A stretch of DNA of 18,467 bases from Zoogloea sp035335645. Its GTDB lineage: Bacteria; Pseudomonadota; Gammaproteobacteria; Burkholderiales; Rhodocyclaceae. The notes under the pieces were generated by a model. That model made no database searches. It had not been told where the DNA came from and worked only from the letters and a program-made list of their open reading frames with translations. Shown here one piece after another: positions 8,693-14,843 of the stretch (position 1 is the stretch's first letter; each line of letters starts with the position of its first letter). The stretch covers positions 1-18,467 of the forward strand of contig DAOQMM010000071.1 in NCBI GenBank assembly GCA_035335645.1, in the 5' to 3' direction. Position numbers and translations under genes: made by a program.

Positions 8693-9403
8693 ATGCCCGC
8701 CACGATCCTGCTTGTCGAAGACGAACCCGCGATCCAGGAACTGATCGCTGCCAACCTGCTGCGCGCCGGTCACCAGGTGGTGCGGGCGGGCGATGCCGAA
8801 ACCGCCCAGCGCATCGTGCGCGATGCCTTGCCCGATCTGGTGCTGCTGGACTGGATGCTGCCCGGCATGTCCGGCATCGATTTCGCCCGCCGCCTGCGCG
8901 CCGACGAGCGCACCCGCGGGATTCCGCTGATCATGCTGACGGCCCGCGGCGAGGAGCAGGACAAGGTGCTGGGCCTGGAGGTGGGCGCCGACGACTACGT
9001 CACCAAGCCGTTCTCGCCCCGTGAACTGATGGCCCGCATCAAGGCCGTGCTGCGCCGTCGCGCACCGGAATCCACCGAAGACCCGGTGGACCTCGGCGGC
9101 CTGCGCCTGGATCCGGCCACCCATCGTCTGACTGCCGGTTCCACGCCGGTCAGCCTGGGGCCCACGGAGTTCCGTCTGCTGCATTTCCTGATGACCCACC
9201 CGGAGCGGGTCCATTCCCGTGCCCAGCTGCTCGACCAGGTGTGGGGCGACCACGTTTTCGTGGAAGAGCGGACCGTCGATGTGCACATTCGCCGCCTGCG
9301 CTGCGCGCTGGAGCCGACCCATCACGACGGATTGGTGCAGACCGTGCGGGGCAGCGGCTATCGCTTCTCCACGCAGACGGAAAGCCAGCCGGCAGTGCGA
9401 TAA
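8693..9403 (+). CDS. phoB: Phosphate regulon response regulator PhoB (236 aa)
   Basis: DNA-binding response regulator of the OmpR/PhoB class that activates phosphate-starvation genes. The receiver domain (about 1-120) shows acidic residues in VEDEP, the phospho-acceptor D53 in LLDWMLPG (same number as E. coli PhoB), the Thr of LTARG, and the Lys in DDYVTKPFSP. The winged-helix domain (about 130-228) carries SLGPTEFRLLHFLMTHPERV, ERTVDVHIRRLR and VQTVRGSGYRFS. GGGAGG at 8682-8687, five bases before ATG 8693, fixes the start and excludes the longer frame from 8546. phoR follows. Other OmpR-class regulators look similar, but D53-WMLPG and the partner kinase favour PhoB. Confidence 0.94.
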   Translation: MPATILLVEDEPAIQELIAANLLRAGHQVVRAGDAETAQRIVRDALPDLVLLDWMLPGMSGIDFARRLRADERTRGIPLIMLTARGEEQDKVLGLEVGADDYVTKPFSPRELMARIKAVLRRRAPESTEDPVDLGGLRLDPATHRLTAGSTPVSLGPTEFRLLHFLMTHPERVHSRAQLLDQVWGDHVFVEERTVDVHIRRLRCALEPTHHDGLVQTVRGSGYRFSTQTESQPAVR

Positions 9404-9408
9404 TCAGC

Positions 9409-9430
9409 ATCCGGGCTGACTGGCCCGGAT
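9409..9430 (+). promoter_or_regulatory. Stem-loop between phoB and phoR
   Basis: ATCCGGGC (9409-9416) and GCCCGGAT (9423-9430) form a perfect 8-bp stem with the six-base loop TGACTG. It starts 5 bases after the phoB stop and ends 8 bases before the AAAGGAA ribosome binding site of phoR. No T-tract follows. It may stabilise phoB mRNA or lower phoR expression relative to phoB; this role is inferred. Confidence 0.5.
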
Positions 9431-9451
9431 CGTCTCACAAAGGAATCCGTC

Positions 9452-10771
9452 ATTCGTCCGATCCGCTACGTGGTGGTCGGGGTGCTCGTCGTCCTGGCCG
9501 TCATCTTTGTCCTGGGGCTCGGCGTGGGCCTCTTCTTCGGGCCGGTGCCCGGTCTCACGGTCTTCAGCGTCGCCTTGCTGGCGGCCGGCGTGTACCACAT
9601 CGGCAACCTCTTCAAGCTCGTCAAGTGGGCGCGCCAGCCGGTCGGCACGCCCCTGCCGCGGGCTGTCGGCCTGTGGGACTTCGTTTACGCCGACCTCAAC
9701 CGCCTGATCCGCCAGGCCCAGGACCAGCGCGCCAAGCTCACGGCGGCGCTGGCCCGCTTTCGCGAAGCCAGTCAGGCCATGCCCCACGGCATGATGTTCC
9801 TGACTGACACCAACTTCATCGAGTTTGCCAACCGTCAGGCCGAGCTGCATTTCGGCATCGACAATGCCCGCGACAAGGGTGCGCCGGTCATCAACCTGGT
9901 CCGCCAGCCCGATTTCGTGCGCTACATGAACGAAGGTCGCTTTGACGAGCCCCTCACCTTCTCCCAGTTCCGGCCCCAGAGCCGCAACCTGATGGTGCAC
10001 GTGGTGCCCTTCGGCGAAGGCATGCGCCTGCTCATGTCCGAGGACATCACCCAGGGTGAGCGCCTCGAGACCATGCGCCGGGACTTCGTCGCCAACGTCT
10101 CCCACGAGATGCGCACGCCCCTCACCGTGGTGCGCGGTTTCCTCGAGACCGTGCTCGACGGCCTCGACGACCTGGACAAGGATGACATCCGCCACTACCT
10201 CGCCATGGCCGGCGAACAGGCCGGGCGCATGGGGCGCCTCATCGAGGATCTGCTCGCCCTGTCGGCCCTGGAGACCGGCGCACCGATGCCCCACGAGGAA
10301 CCGGTGGACATCGCCCGCATGCTCAAGGATGTGGAGCAGGAGGCCCGCGCCGTGTCGGCCGAGCGCCACAGCATCGTGGTGGACCCACCGGCGCCCGGCA
10401 CCGAGCGCATTCTGGGCAATTCCAAGGAACTGCACAGTGCCTTCGCCAATCTGGCGGTCAATGCGGTGCGCTATACGCCGGCCGGCGGCCACATCCACAT
10501 TGCCTGGCGCTTGCGCGGGGCCGTGGTGGAGTATTCGGTGGAAGACGACGGCATCGGCATCGCGCCGGAGCACATCCCGCGCCTCACCGAGCGTTTCTAT
10601 CGGGTGGATCGCGGTCGATCACGGGAGACCGGCGGTACCGGTCTGGGGCTCGCCATCGTCAAGCACGTGCTGAGCCGCCATCAGGCGGATCTGCACATCG
10701 ACAGCGAGCCGGGTCGCGGCAGCCGCTTCAGCGCCTGCTTCCCGGCGCGCCGGCTGGCGGCCGCCGAATAG
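9452..10771 (+). CDS. phoR: Phosphate regulon sensor histidine kinase PhoR (about 439 aa, probable ATT start)
   Basis: Membrane histidine kinase that phosphorylates PhoB. Two N-terminal hydrophobic helices (about 8-28 and 34-52) are followed by a PAS-like region (about 100-190, MPHGMMFLTDTNFIEFANRQ). The HisKA H-box FVANVSHEMRTPLTVVRGF has phospho-accepting H218. The HATPase domain shows N-box NLAVNAVRYTPAGG, G1 VEDDGIGIAPEH, and the G2 segment GGTGLGLAIVKHVLSRH. AAAGGAA at 9439-9445 is 6 bases from ATT 9452, which opens the frame with RPIRY before the first helix. No ATG, GTG or TTG lies between the upstream stop and GTG 9470. The alternative GTG 9470 lacks a nearby ribosome binding site. 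The stop is 5 bases from the stop of the opposite-strand gene. Confidence 0.9.
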   Translation: MRPIRYVVVGVLVVLAVIFVLGLGVGLFFGPVPGLTVFSVALLAAGVYHIGNLFKLVKWARQPVGTPLPRAVGLWDFVYADLNRLIRQAQDQRAKLTAALARFREASQAMPHGMMFLTDTNFIEFANRQAELHFGIDNARDKGAPVINLVRQPDFVRYMNEGRFDEPLTFSQFRPQSRNLMVHVVPFGEGMRLLMSEDITQGERLETMRRDFVANVSHEMRTPLTVVRGFLETVLDGLDDLDKDDIRHYLAMAGEQAGRMGRLIEDLLALSALETGAPMPHEEPVDIARMLKDVEQEARAVSAERHSIVVDPPAPGTERILGNSKELHSAFANLAVNAVRYTPAGGHIHIAWRLRGAVVEYSVEDDGIGIAPEHIPRLTERFYRVDRGRSRETGGTGLGLAIVKHVLSRHQADLHIDSEPGRGSRFSACFPARRLAAAE

Positions 10772-10776
10772 CGACT

Positions 10777-12387
10777 TCAGCCGCCGATGACCTCATAGGT
10801 CGCCTGGTCGAAGTTGGTACCGCGGGCGATCAGGCTGGTCAGCCGGATCTGGCGGATCTCCCCCGGCGAGATGTCCAGCACCCGGTTGGCCTGGAACCAG
10901 CCGCTGGGCATCACGATGGTGGCCTGGGCCCGCATCGCCGGGATCGCCGGCAGCATGAAGGCCTGGGAATAGGGCTCGTGGGCCGATACATTGACGCTCA
11001 CCGGCCGCGCCGCCACCACCGTGGGCAGGCCGGACAGCAGATGGATGCCGGCCATCAGGGTGCCGTCCGCCTCGAACATCAGCCAGCTCACCTGGCCCAG
11101 CAGATAGGGGCCGCCGTCCTCGGGCTTGATCCCCACCAGCTGATGGTGCTCGATGCGCTGGGCAGGCTGGCGGCGCATCAGGCGGAATCCGGACACCGAA
11201 TGATCCACCGTCTGCCACTCGTCGATGGCGTGGCCGCGGCGCTGGACCTCGGCTTCCGGATCGCGGATGTCCTCGATGTCATCGTCGGCGCGGGCGCCAA
11301 AGGTGAGCATGTTCATGTCGTAGCGGCTGCCCATCATCTGGCGCCGGTTGGGGGGCACGAACTCCTTGCCCGACACCAGCATGCCGATGGCGTCCCATTC
11401 GCCGCAGATGCGATTCACGCCGCGCGTCGGGCGCCGCGGAAAGCGCCGTCCGGCCGCCGACATGCCCCACGGGCGATAGAGCGACACCAGCAGACGGGCG
11501 CAGGCGGGCTGCGCGCAGTCGTCGCCCAGACCGAGGGAGGCGGGCGTGGTGCCCTGCTTGAACTCGGCGAGCATGGCCTTGATCTGGGCGGCGAGGCGGT
11601 GGCCGTCGAAGCGCCGCATGCCCGGCCGGTTGCCGATCAGCGCGATGGGGCGCAGGCCATGGTCTTCGCTGGGATCGAGGCCGTAGGTGCGTGTGTCGTC
11701 CTTGTCCCAGGTGGTCTGCATGATGCAGTAGGGCGCAAAGCGCTGGGCCCAGCGGCAGATCCAGGTCAGCTCGCGCTGGTTGCGGCCGTAGGGGTTGGTC
11801 AGGTCGATCAGCAGCAGGGCGATGTAGGCCTCGTTGGGGCTCTGCGCCTTCCAGGTGTTGTTGAGCGGGTCAATGACGCGGCTGTGGGTGATGCCGGCCC
11901 GCTCGGCTTCGAGGAAGGCCGCATGCACGGCGCGCCAGGCGCCCGGCGGTTCGGCCCGGTGGGCACGATAGTGCTCGACGATGATCTGGCCCAGGTACTG
12001 GATCCGGCGCTGGGCGAGGAGCGGCAGCTGGGCGCGGAATTCCGCATCGTTGGCGCCGCTGTCGCCCAGGCGGGCGTAGGCCGTGCTGAGGGCCGTCCAC
12101 AGGCGCACCACGTGGCGCAGGGTCGCATCCTCGGCGCTGTCCGGCGGCAGGGGATGGGCTGCGTAACGGGACGACATCTCGTGCTGGACGAAGGTGATCG
12201 TCTGTCGGGCGGATTCGAGCACCTCCAGCTGCTCCTCGGGCCCCAGCGGGCTGGCGAGCAGGCCTTCGAGCATGCGCACCAGGGTGGCGTGGCTCTCGGA
12301 GGCGTTGAGCGTGTGGAGATTGCGCAGCAGCTTGCGGTATTGCTCGACGCTGCGCAGTTCGGTGAAGGTCACGGCGTTGTCCGACAT
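10777..12387 (-). CDS. Large conserved-type protein with C-terminal PilZ-like signature (536 aa)
   Basis: I cannot assign a gene name. The N-terminal two-thirds (about 1-390) is soluble-looking and matches no domain I can name; it contains an alpha-helical start (SVEQYRKLLRNLHTLNASES) and the segment YIALLLIDLTNPYGRNQREL. Around residues 400-480 the pattern EWQTVDHSVSGFRLMRR, with D-x-S-x-x-G, followed by VGIKPEDGGPYLLGQVSWLM, resembles the PilZ c-di-GMP-binding fold, so a c-di-GMP role is possible. The start at ATG 12385-12387 has GGAGG eight bases upstream. The first 12 codons and the ribosome binding site lie in the 83-bp duplication. No signal peptide or membrane helix. A longer frame from 12510 reads through the repeat and is unlikely. 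Confidence 0.72.
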   Translation of the reverse strand: MSDNAVTFTELRSVEQYRKLLRNLHTLNASESHATLVRMLEGLLASPLGPEEQLEVLESARQTITFVQHEMSSRYAAHPLPPDSAEDATLRHVVRLWTALSTAYARLGDSGANDAEFRAQLPLLAQRRIQYLGQIIVEHYRAHRAEPPGAWRAVHAAFLEAERAGITHSRVIDPLNNTWKAQSPNEAYIALLLIDLTNPYGRNQRELTWICRWAQRFAPYCIMQTTWDKDDTRTYGLDPSEDHGLRPIALIGNRPGMRRFDGHRLAAQIKAMLAEFKQGTTPASLGLGDDCAQPACARLLVSLYRPWGMSAAGRRFPRRPTRGVNRICGEWDAIGMLVSGKEFVPPNRRQMMGSRYDMNMLTFGARADDDIEDIRDPEAEVQRRGHAIDEWQTVDHSVSGFRLMRRQPAQRIEHHQLVGIKPEDGGPYLLGQVSWLMFEADGTLMAGIHLLSGLPTVVAARPVSVNVSAHEPYSQAFMLPAIPAMRAQATIVMPSGWFQANRVLDISPGEIRQIRLTSLIARGTNFDQATYEVIGG

Positions 12388-12523
12388 GGATGGATCCTCC
12401 GGGCTCAGCCGGAAAGGCGCTCGGCAATGGCGTTGCGCAGTTCGGTGAAGGTCACGGCGTTGTCCGACATGGATGGATCCTCCGGGCTCAGCCGGAAAGG
12501 CGCTCGGCAATGGCGTTGCGCAG
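12351..12523. repeat. Exact 83-bp tandem duplication (2 copies plus 7 bp)
   Basis: Positions 12351-12433 and 12434-12516 are identical base for base. A third partial copy, TGCGCAG, follows at 12517-12523. The 7-bp TGCGCAG bounding each unit is the likely microhomology for slippage or unequal recombination. Each unit contains, on the minus strand, the last codons of the HIT gene, its stop, a GGAGG ribosome binding site, and the ATG plus 12 codons of the downstream gene. Identity is 100 percent, so the event is recent, under selection, or an assembly error. Confidence 0.97.
12405..12470 (-). CDS. Chimeric 21-codon mini-ORF made by the duplication
   Basis: The upstream copy of the duplicated ribosome binding site (GGAGG at 12483-12479) and ATG (12470) starts a short frame. 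It encodes MSDNAVTFTELR from the downstream gene's N-terminus, joined to NAIAERLSG from the HIT protein's C-terminus, then TGA at 12405. It lies 17 bases after the HIT stop and ends 17 bases before the ATG of the large PilZ-like gene. It has all the signals for translation, identical to those of the real gene. It may be a by-product with no function, or it could couple translation to the next gene. Confidence 0.5.
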   Translation of the reverse strand: MSDNAVTFTELRNAIAERLSG

Positions 12524-12931
12524 GGCGCCGGCCAGATGCGCGTCGTCGACGGCCGGGGCAGGCGAGACCCCGCCCCGGCGCTGGGCTTGACCCCAGACCG
12601 GGTGGGGGAAGTGGCGGTCCTCGGTATAGCGCGGGATCAGATGCCAGTGCAGGTGCGGCACCACGTTGCCAAAACTGGCCAGGTTGATCTTGTCCGGCCG
12701 GTAGCACTCGCGCAGCGCCACCTCGACGGCCATCAGGATGTTGAAGCAGTGGCGCTGATCCGCCGTCGACAGGTCGCTCATCTCGGCCACGTGGGTGTTC
12801 CAGATCAGGCGGCAGTAGCCCGGATAATCCGCATCGTCCACCCGGATGACCCGACAGCTGGCGTCTTGCCAGAGTACCGTTTCCCGTTCGGGAAAGCACA
12901 GGGGGCAGTCTTTCGGTGCGCTGTGGGGCAT
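12488..12931 (-). CDS. HIT (histidine triad) family protein (147 aa)
   Basis: HIT proteins are nucleotide hydrolases or transferases acting on adenylated or dinucleotide substrates; the substrate here is unknown. The triad motif VPHLHWHLIP gives H93, H95 and H97, with H95 in the nucleophile position. An N-terminal DCPLC pair (C9, C12) suggests bound zinc. SLTADQ-like and KINLASFGN segments fit the family (Ap4A hydrolase/Hint-like). I chose ATG 12929-12931; a TTG at 12955 would add 8 residues. Neither has a strong ribosome binding site. The last codons (LRNAIAERLSG) lie in the 83-bp duplication, which leaves this gene intact and copies its end downstream. Confidence 0.9.
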   Translation of the reverse strand: MPHSAPKDCPLCFPERETVLWQDASCRVIRVDDADYPGYCRLIWNTHVAEMSDLSTADQRHCFNILMAVEVALRECYRPDKINLASFGNVVPHLHWHLIPRYTEDRHFPHPVWGQAQRRGGVSPAPAVDDAHLAGALRNAIAERLSG

Positions 12932-12974
12932 GGCGTGATTGACTCGTTTTTGCAAGATTCAGAGATTTTAATCG

Positions 12975-13030
12975 GCCCACATCATAAGAGGGCGGACACG
13001 GTTTGCATTGGCACGATTCGTATAAATAGT
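12975..13030 (-). promoter_or_regulatory. AT-rich spacer with possible promoter for the HIT gene
   Basis: The 107 bases between the amidotransferase stop and the HIT start are clearly more AT-rich than their surroundings. On the minus strand there is a good -10 hexamer, TATGAT (12986-12981), about 50 bases upstream of the ATG, but no convincing -35. A second AT-rich candidate is around 13021-13030 (TATTTATAC). This suggests a separate promoter for HIT and the PilZ-like gene. Confidence 0.35.
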
Positions 13031-13038
13031 GATACGGC

Positions 13039-13857
13039 TCATGCCACGACGGATTCGGTCCGGATGAAGGCGCGGGTCGAGGCCTCACCGGCAGCTTCCG
13101 GCGCGCCGTCTACAAACAGCATCAGGCTGCCCGGCGCGATCGGGGTCCACACCTCGTCATCGGTGAGGGGCGTGGTGGCCACCACCGCCACCCGGTCGCC
13201 GGGGGTCGTCAATTCACTGAAGTCGACGGTGATGTCCTGGTCCTTCAGGTGCGCCTGCGCAAAGGGCGCCTGACGCACGATGTAGCTCAGGCGCGACGCG
13301 CAGTGGGCGAACAGGCAGGTGCCGTTGGAGAGCAGGAAGTTGAACTCCCCGTGGGCGCTGACGGCCGTGGCCAGCTCGCGGATCGCCGCGAACAGCGCCG
13401 GACGGGCCGGCTCGCCGTCGGGGAAGCGCGTCCGCAGGGATTCCAGCATGAAGCAGAAGGCCCGCTCCGAATCGGTCTGGCCCACCGGGCGGAAATCGCC
13501 GCGCAGGGGCGGATCGAACTCGCCCAGGTGGCCGTTGTGGGCGAAGACCCAGTAGCGGCCCCACAGCTCGCGCTGGAACGGGTGCGTGTTCTCGAGCTTG
13601 ACGATGCCGCGGGTGGCCTTGCGGATGTGGGCGATGACGTTGAGCGAACGGATCGGATACTGCCGCACCAGCTCGGCCACCGGGCTGCGGCAGCTCGCCG
13701 CCGGATCGAGAAAGACCCGCACGCCGCGGCCTTCGAAGAACGCAATGCCCCATCCGTCGCCGTGCACGTCGGTGAGGCCGCCCCGGGCCTGGAAACCTGC
13801 AAAGGAAAAGCAGATGTCCGTGGGCGTGTTGCAGTTCATTCCAAGCAATTGGCACAT
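13039..13857 (-). CDS. Class II glutamine amidotransferase, YafJ type (272 aa)
   Basis: N-terminal nucleophile amidohydrolase that releases ammonia from glutamine; the acceptor substrate of YafJ-type proteins is not established. The sequence starts MCQLLGMN, with Cys2 as the nucleophile after removal of Met. Conserved class II elements are GDGWGIAFF (33-41), AHIRKATRG (76-84), THPF (91-94) and the oxyanion HNG (107-109). SERAFCFMLESLR and EFNFLLSNG follow. The length of 272 is close to E. coli YafJ (255). The Cys2 requirement fixes the ATG at 13855-13857, although no strong ribosome binding site is visible. It is divergent from the sirtuin gene. Confidence 0.92.
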   Translation of the reverse strand: MCQLLGMNCNTPTDICFSFAGFQARGGLTDVHGDGWGIAFFEGRGVRVFLDPAASCRSPVAELVRQYPIRSLNVIAHIRKATRGIVKLENTHPFQRELWGRYWVFAHNGHLGEFDPPLRGDFRPVGQTDSERAFCFMLESLRTRFPDGEPARPALFAAIRELATAVSAHGEFNFLLSNGTCLFAHCASRLSYIVRQAPFAQAHLKDQDITVDFSELTTPGDRVAVVATTPLTDDEVWTPIAPGSLMLFVDGAPEAAGEASTRAFIRTESVVA

Positions 13858-13888
13858 GACGCTGATTTCGGCTGTAGCGGGCGTTTCT

Positions 13889-13895
13889 GTATAGT
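13889..13895. promoter_or_regulatory. Possible overlapping -10 elements for the divergent amidotransferase and sirtuin genes
   Basis: TATAGT (13890-13895, plus) and TATACA (13894-13889, minus) overlap in the 121-base divergent gap and could serve as -10 boxes for the two genes. Neither has a good -35 at 16-18 bases. The call rests on the hexamers alone. Confidence 0.28.
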
Positions 13896-13978
13896 GGTCC
13901 GGTTCAAGGCCCGTGGCGGGAATGCCGTAAGCACTGCCGCATCTCGCCGCCTTTTCCCCTCTTCAAGAAGCCATCGGC

Positions 13979-14785
13979 ATGACATTCGATACCTTAAACG
14001 ATCACTCGTCGGCCATTGAGGCCGTGGGTCGCCTCTTATCGACCGCACGGCGCGTCCTGTTCATCACGGGTGCCGGCATGTCTGCCGACTCCGGTCTGCC
14101 CACCTATCGGGGCGTTGGCGGACTTTACGAAGGCACCGTCACCGACATCGGCCTGCCCATCGAAAAAGCCCTCTCCGGCGCGGTGTTCGCGTCCCGGCCC
14201 GACATCACCTGGCGCTATCTGGCGCAGATCGAATCCGCCTGTCGCAGCGCCCGGCCCAACGCCGGCCACTACGCCATCGCCCGCCTGGAAGCCCAGCGCG
14301 GCGGCGTCACCGTCCTCACCCAGAACATAGACGGCTTCCACCGGGGGGCAGGTTCCCGGGACGTCATCGAAATTCACGGCACCCTGCACCGCCTGCGCTG
14401 CGTGAGCTGCGGACGTGCCCGCGAGGTGGCCGACTATGCCGGCCTGTCGATCCCGCCCGAATGCCCCCACTGCGGCGGCGTGCTGCGGCCCGACGTGGTG
14501 CTCTTCGGCGAGAACCTGCCCGAGGCCGCCGTGCAGCGCTTCGAAGCCGCCCTCGCCGAAGGCCCCGACCTGGTCTTCTCGGTGGGCACCGGCAGCGCCT
14601 TCCCCTACATCGCCGGGCCCGTGGTGTGGGCCGCCCAGCAGGGCATCCCCACCGTCGAGATCAACCCCGGCACCACGCCGGTCAGCGACATCGTCTCGAT
14701 GCGCCTGCCCCTGCGCGCCGGCGAGGCGCTGCCCGCGCTCCTCGATGCCGCCGGACTGGGCCTGGAGGGCATCCGTCCGGACTGA
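13979..14785 (+). CDS. Sir2-family NAD-dependent protein deacylase (268 aa)
   Basis: Sirtuin that removes acyl groups from lysine using NAD. The NAD-binding motif GAGMSADSGLPTYRG is near residues 31-45, with Tyr instead of the more usual Phe before RG. TQNIDGFH carries the NAD-ribose-contacting residues, and H133 in IEIHGTL is the catalytic base. A zinc ribbon is formed by C141, C144, C162 and C165 (CVSC...CPHC). RPDVVLFGENLP and FSVGTGSAFPYIAG complete the family. It has the zinc finger and size of an enzyme such as CobB, not of the larger SIR2 defence proteins. The SNF2 ATPase gene starts 58 bases downstream. ATG 13979 has only a weak AAGAAG upstream. Confidence 0.94.
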   Translation: MTFDTLNDHSSAIEAVGRLLSTARRVLFITGAGMSADSGLPTYRGVGGLYEGTVTDIGLPIEKALSGAVFASRPDITWRYLAQIESACRSARPNAGHYAIARLEAQRGGVTVLTQNIDGFHRGAGSRDVIEIHGTLHRLRCVSCGRAREVADYAGLSIPPECPHCGGVLRPDVVLFGENLPEAAVQRFEAALAEGPDLVFSVGTGSAFPYIAGPVVWAAQQGIPTVEINPGTTPVSDIVSMRLPLRAGEALPALLDAAGLGLEGIRPD

Positions 14786-14843
14786 GTGGCGGGGCCGTGG
14801 GCTGACGTAGAATCCGCAATTCCGCGTCCACCTTCTTCTTGTC

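Noticed and set aside
10978..12687. A 569-codon plus-strand frame opposite the PilZ-like and HIT genes
   Set aside because: Shadow frame. The minus-strand genes have ribosome binding sites and recognisable motifs, and the repeat appears in it only as a duplicated non-native peptide.
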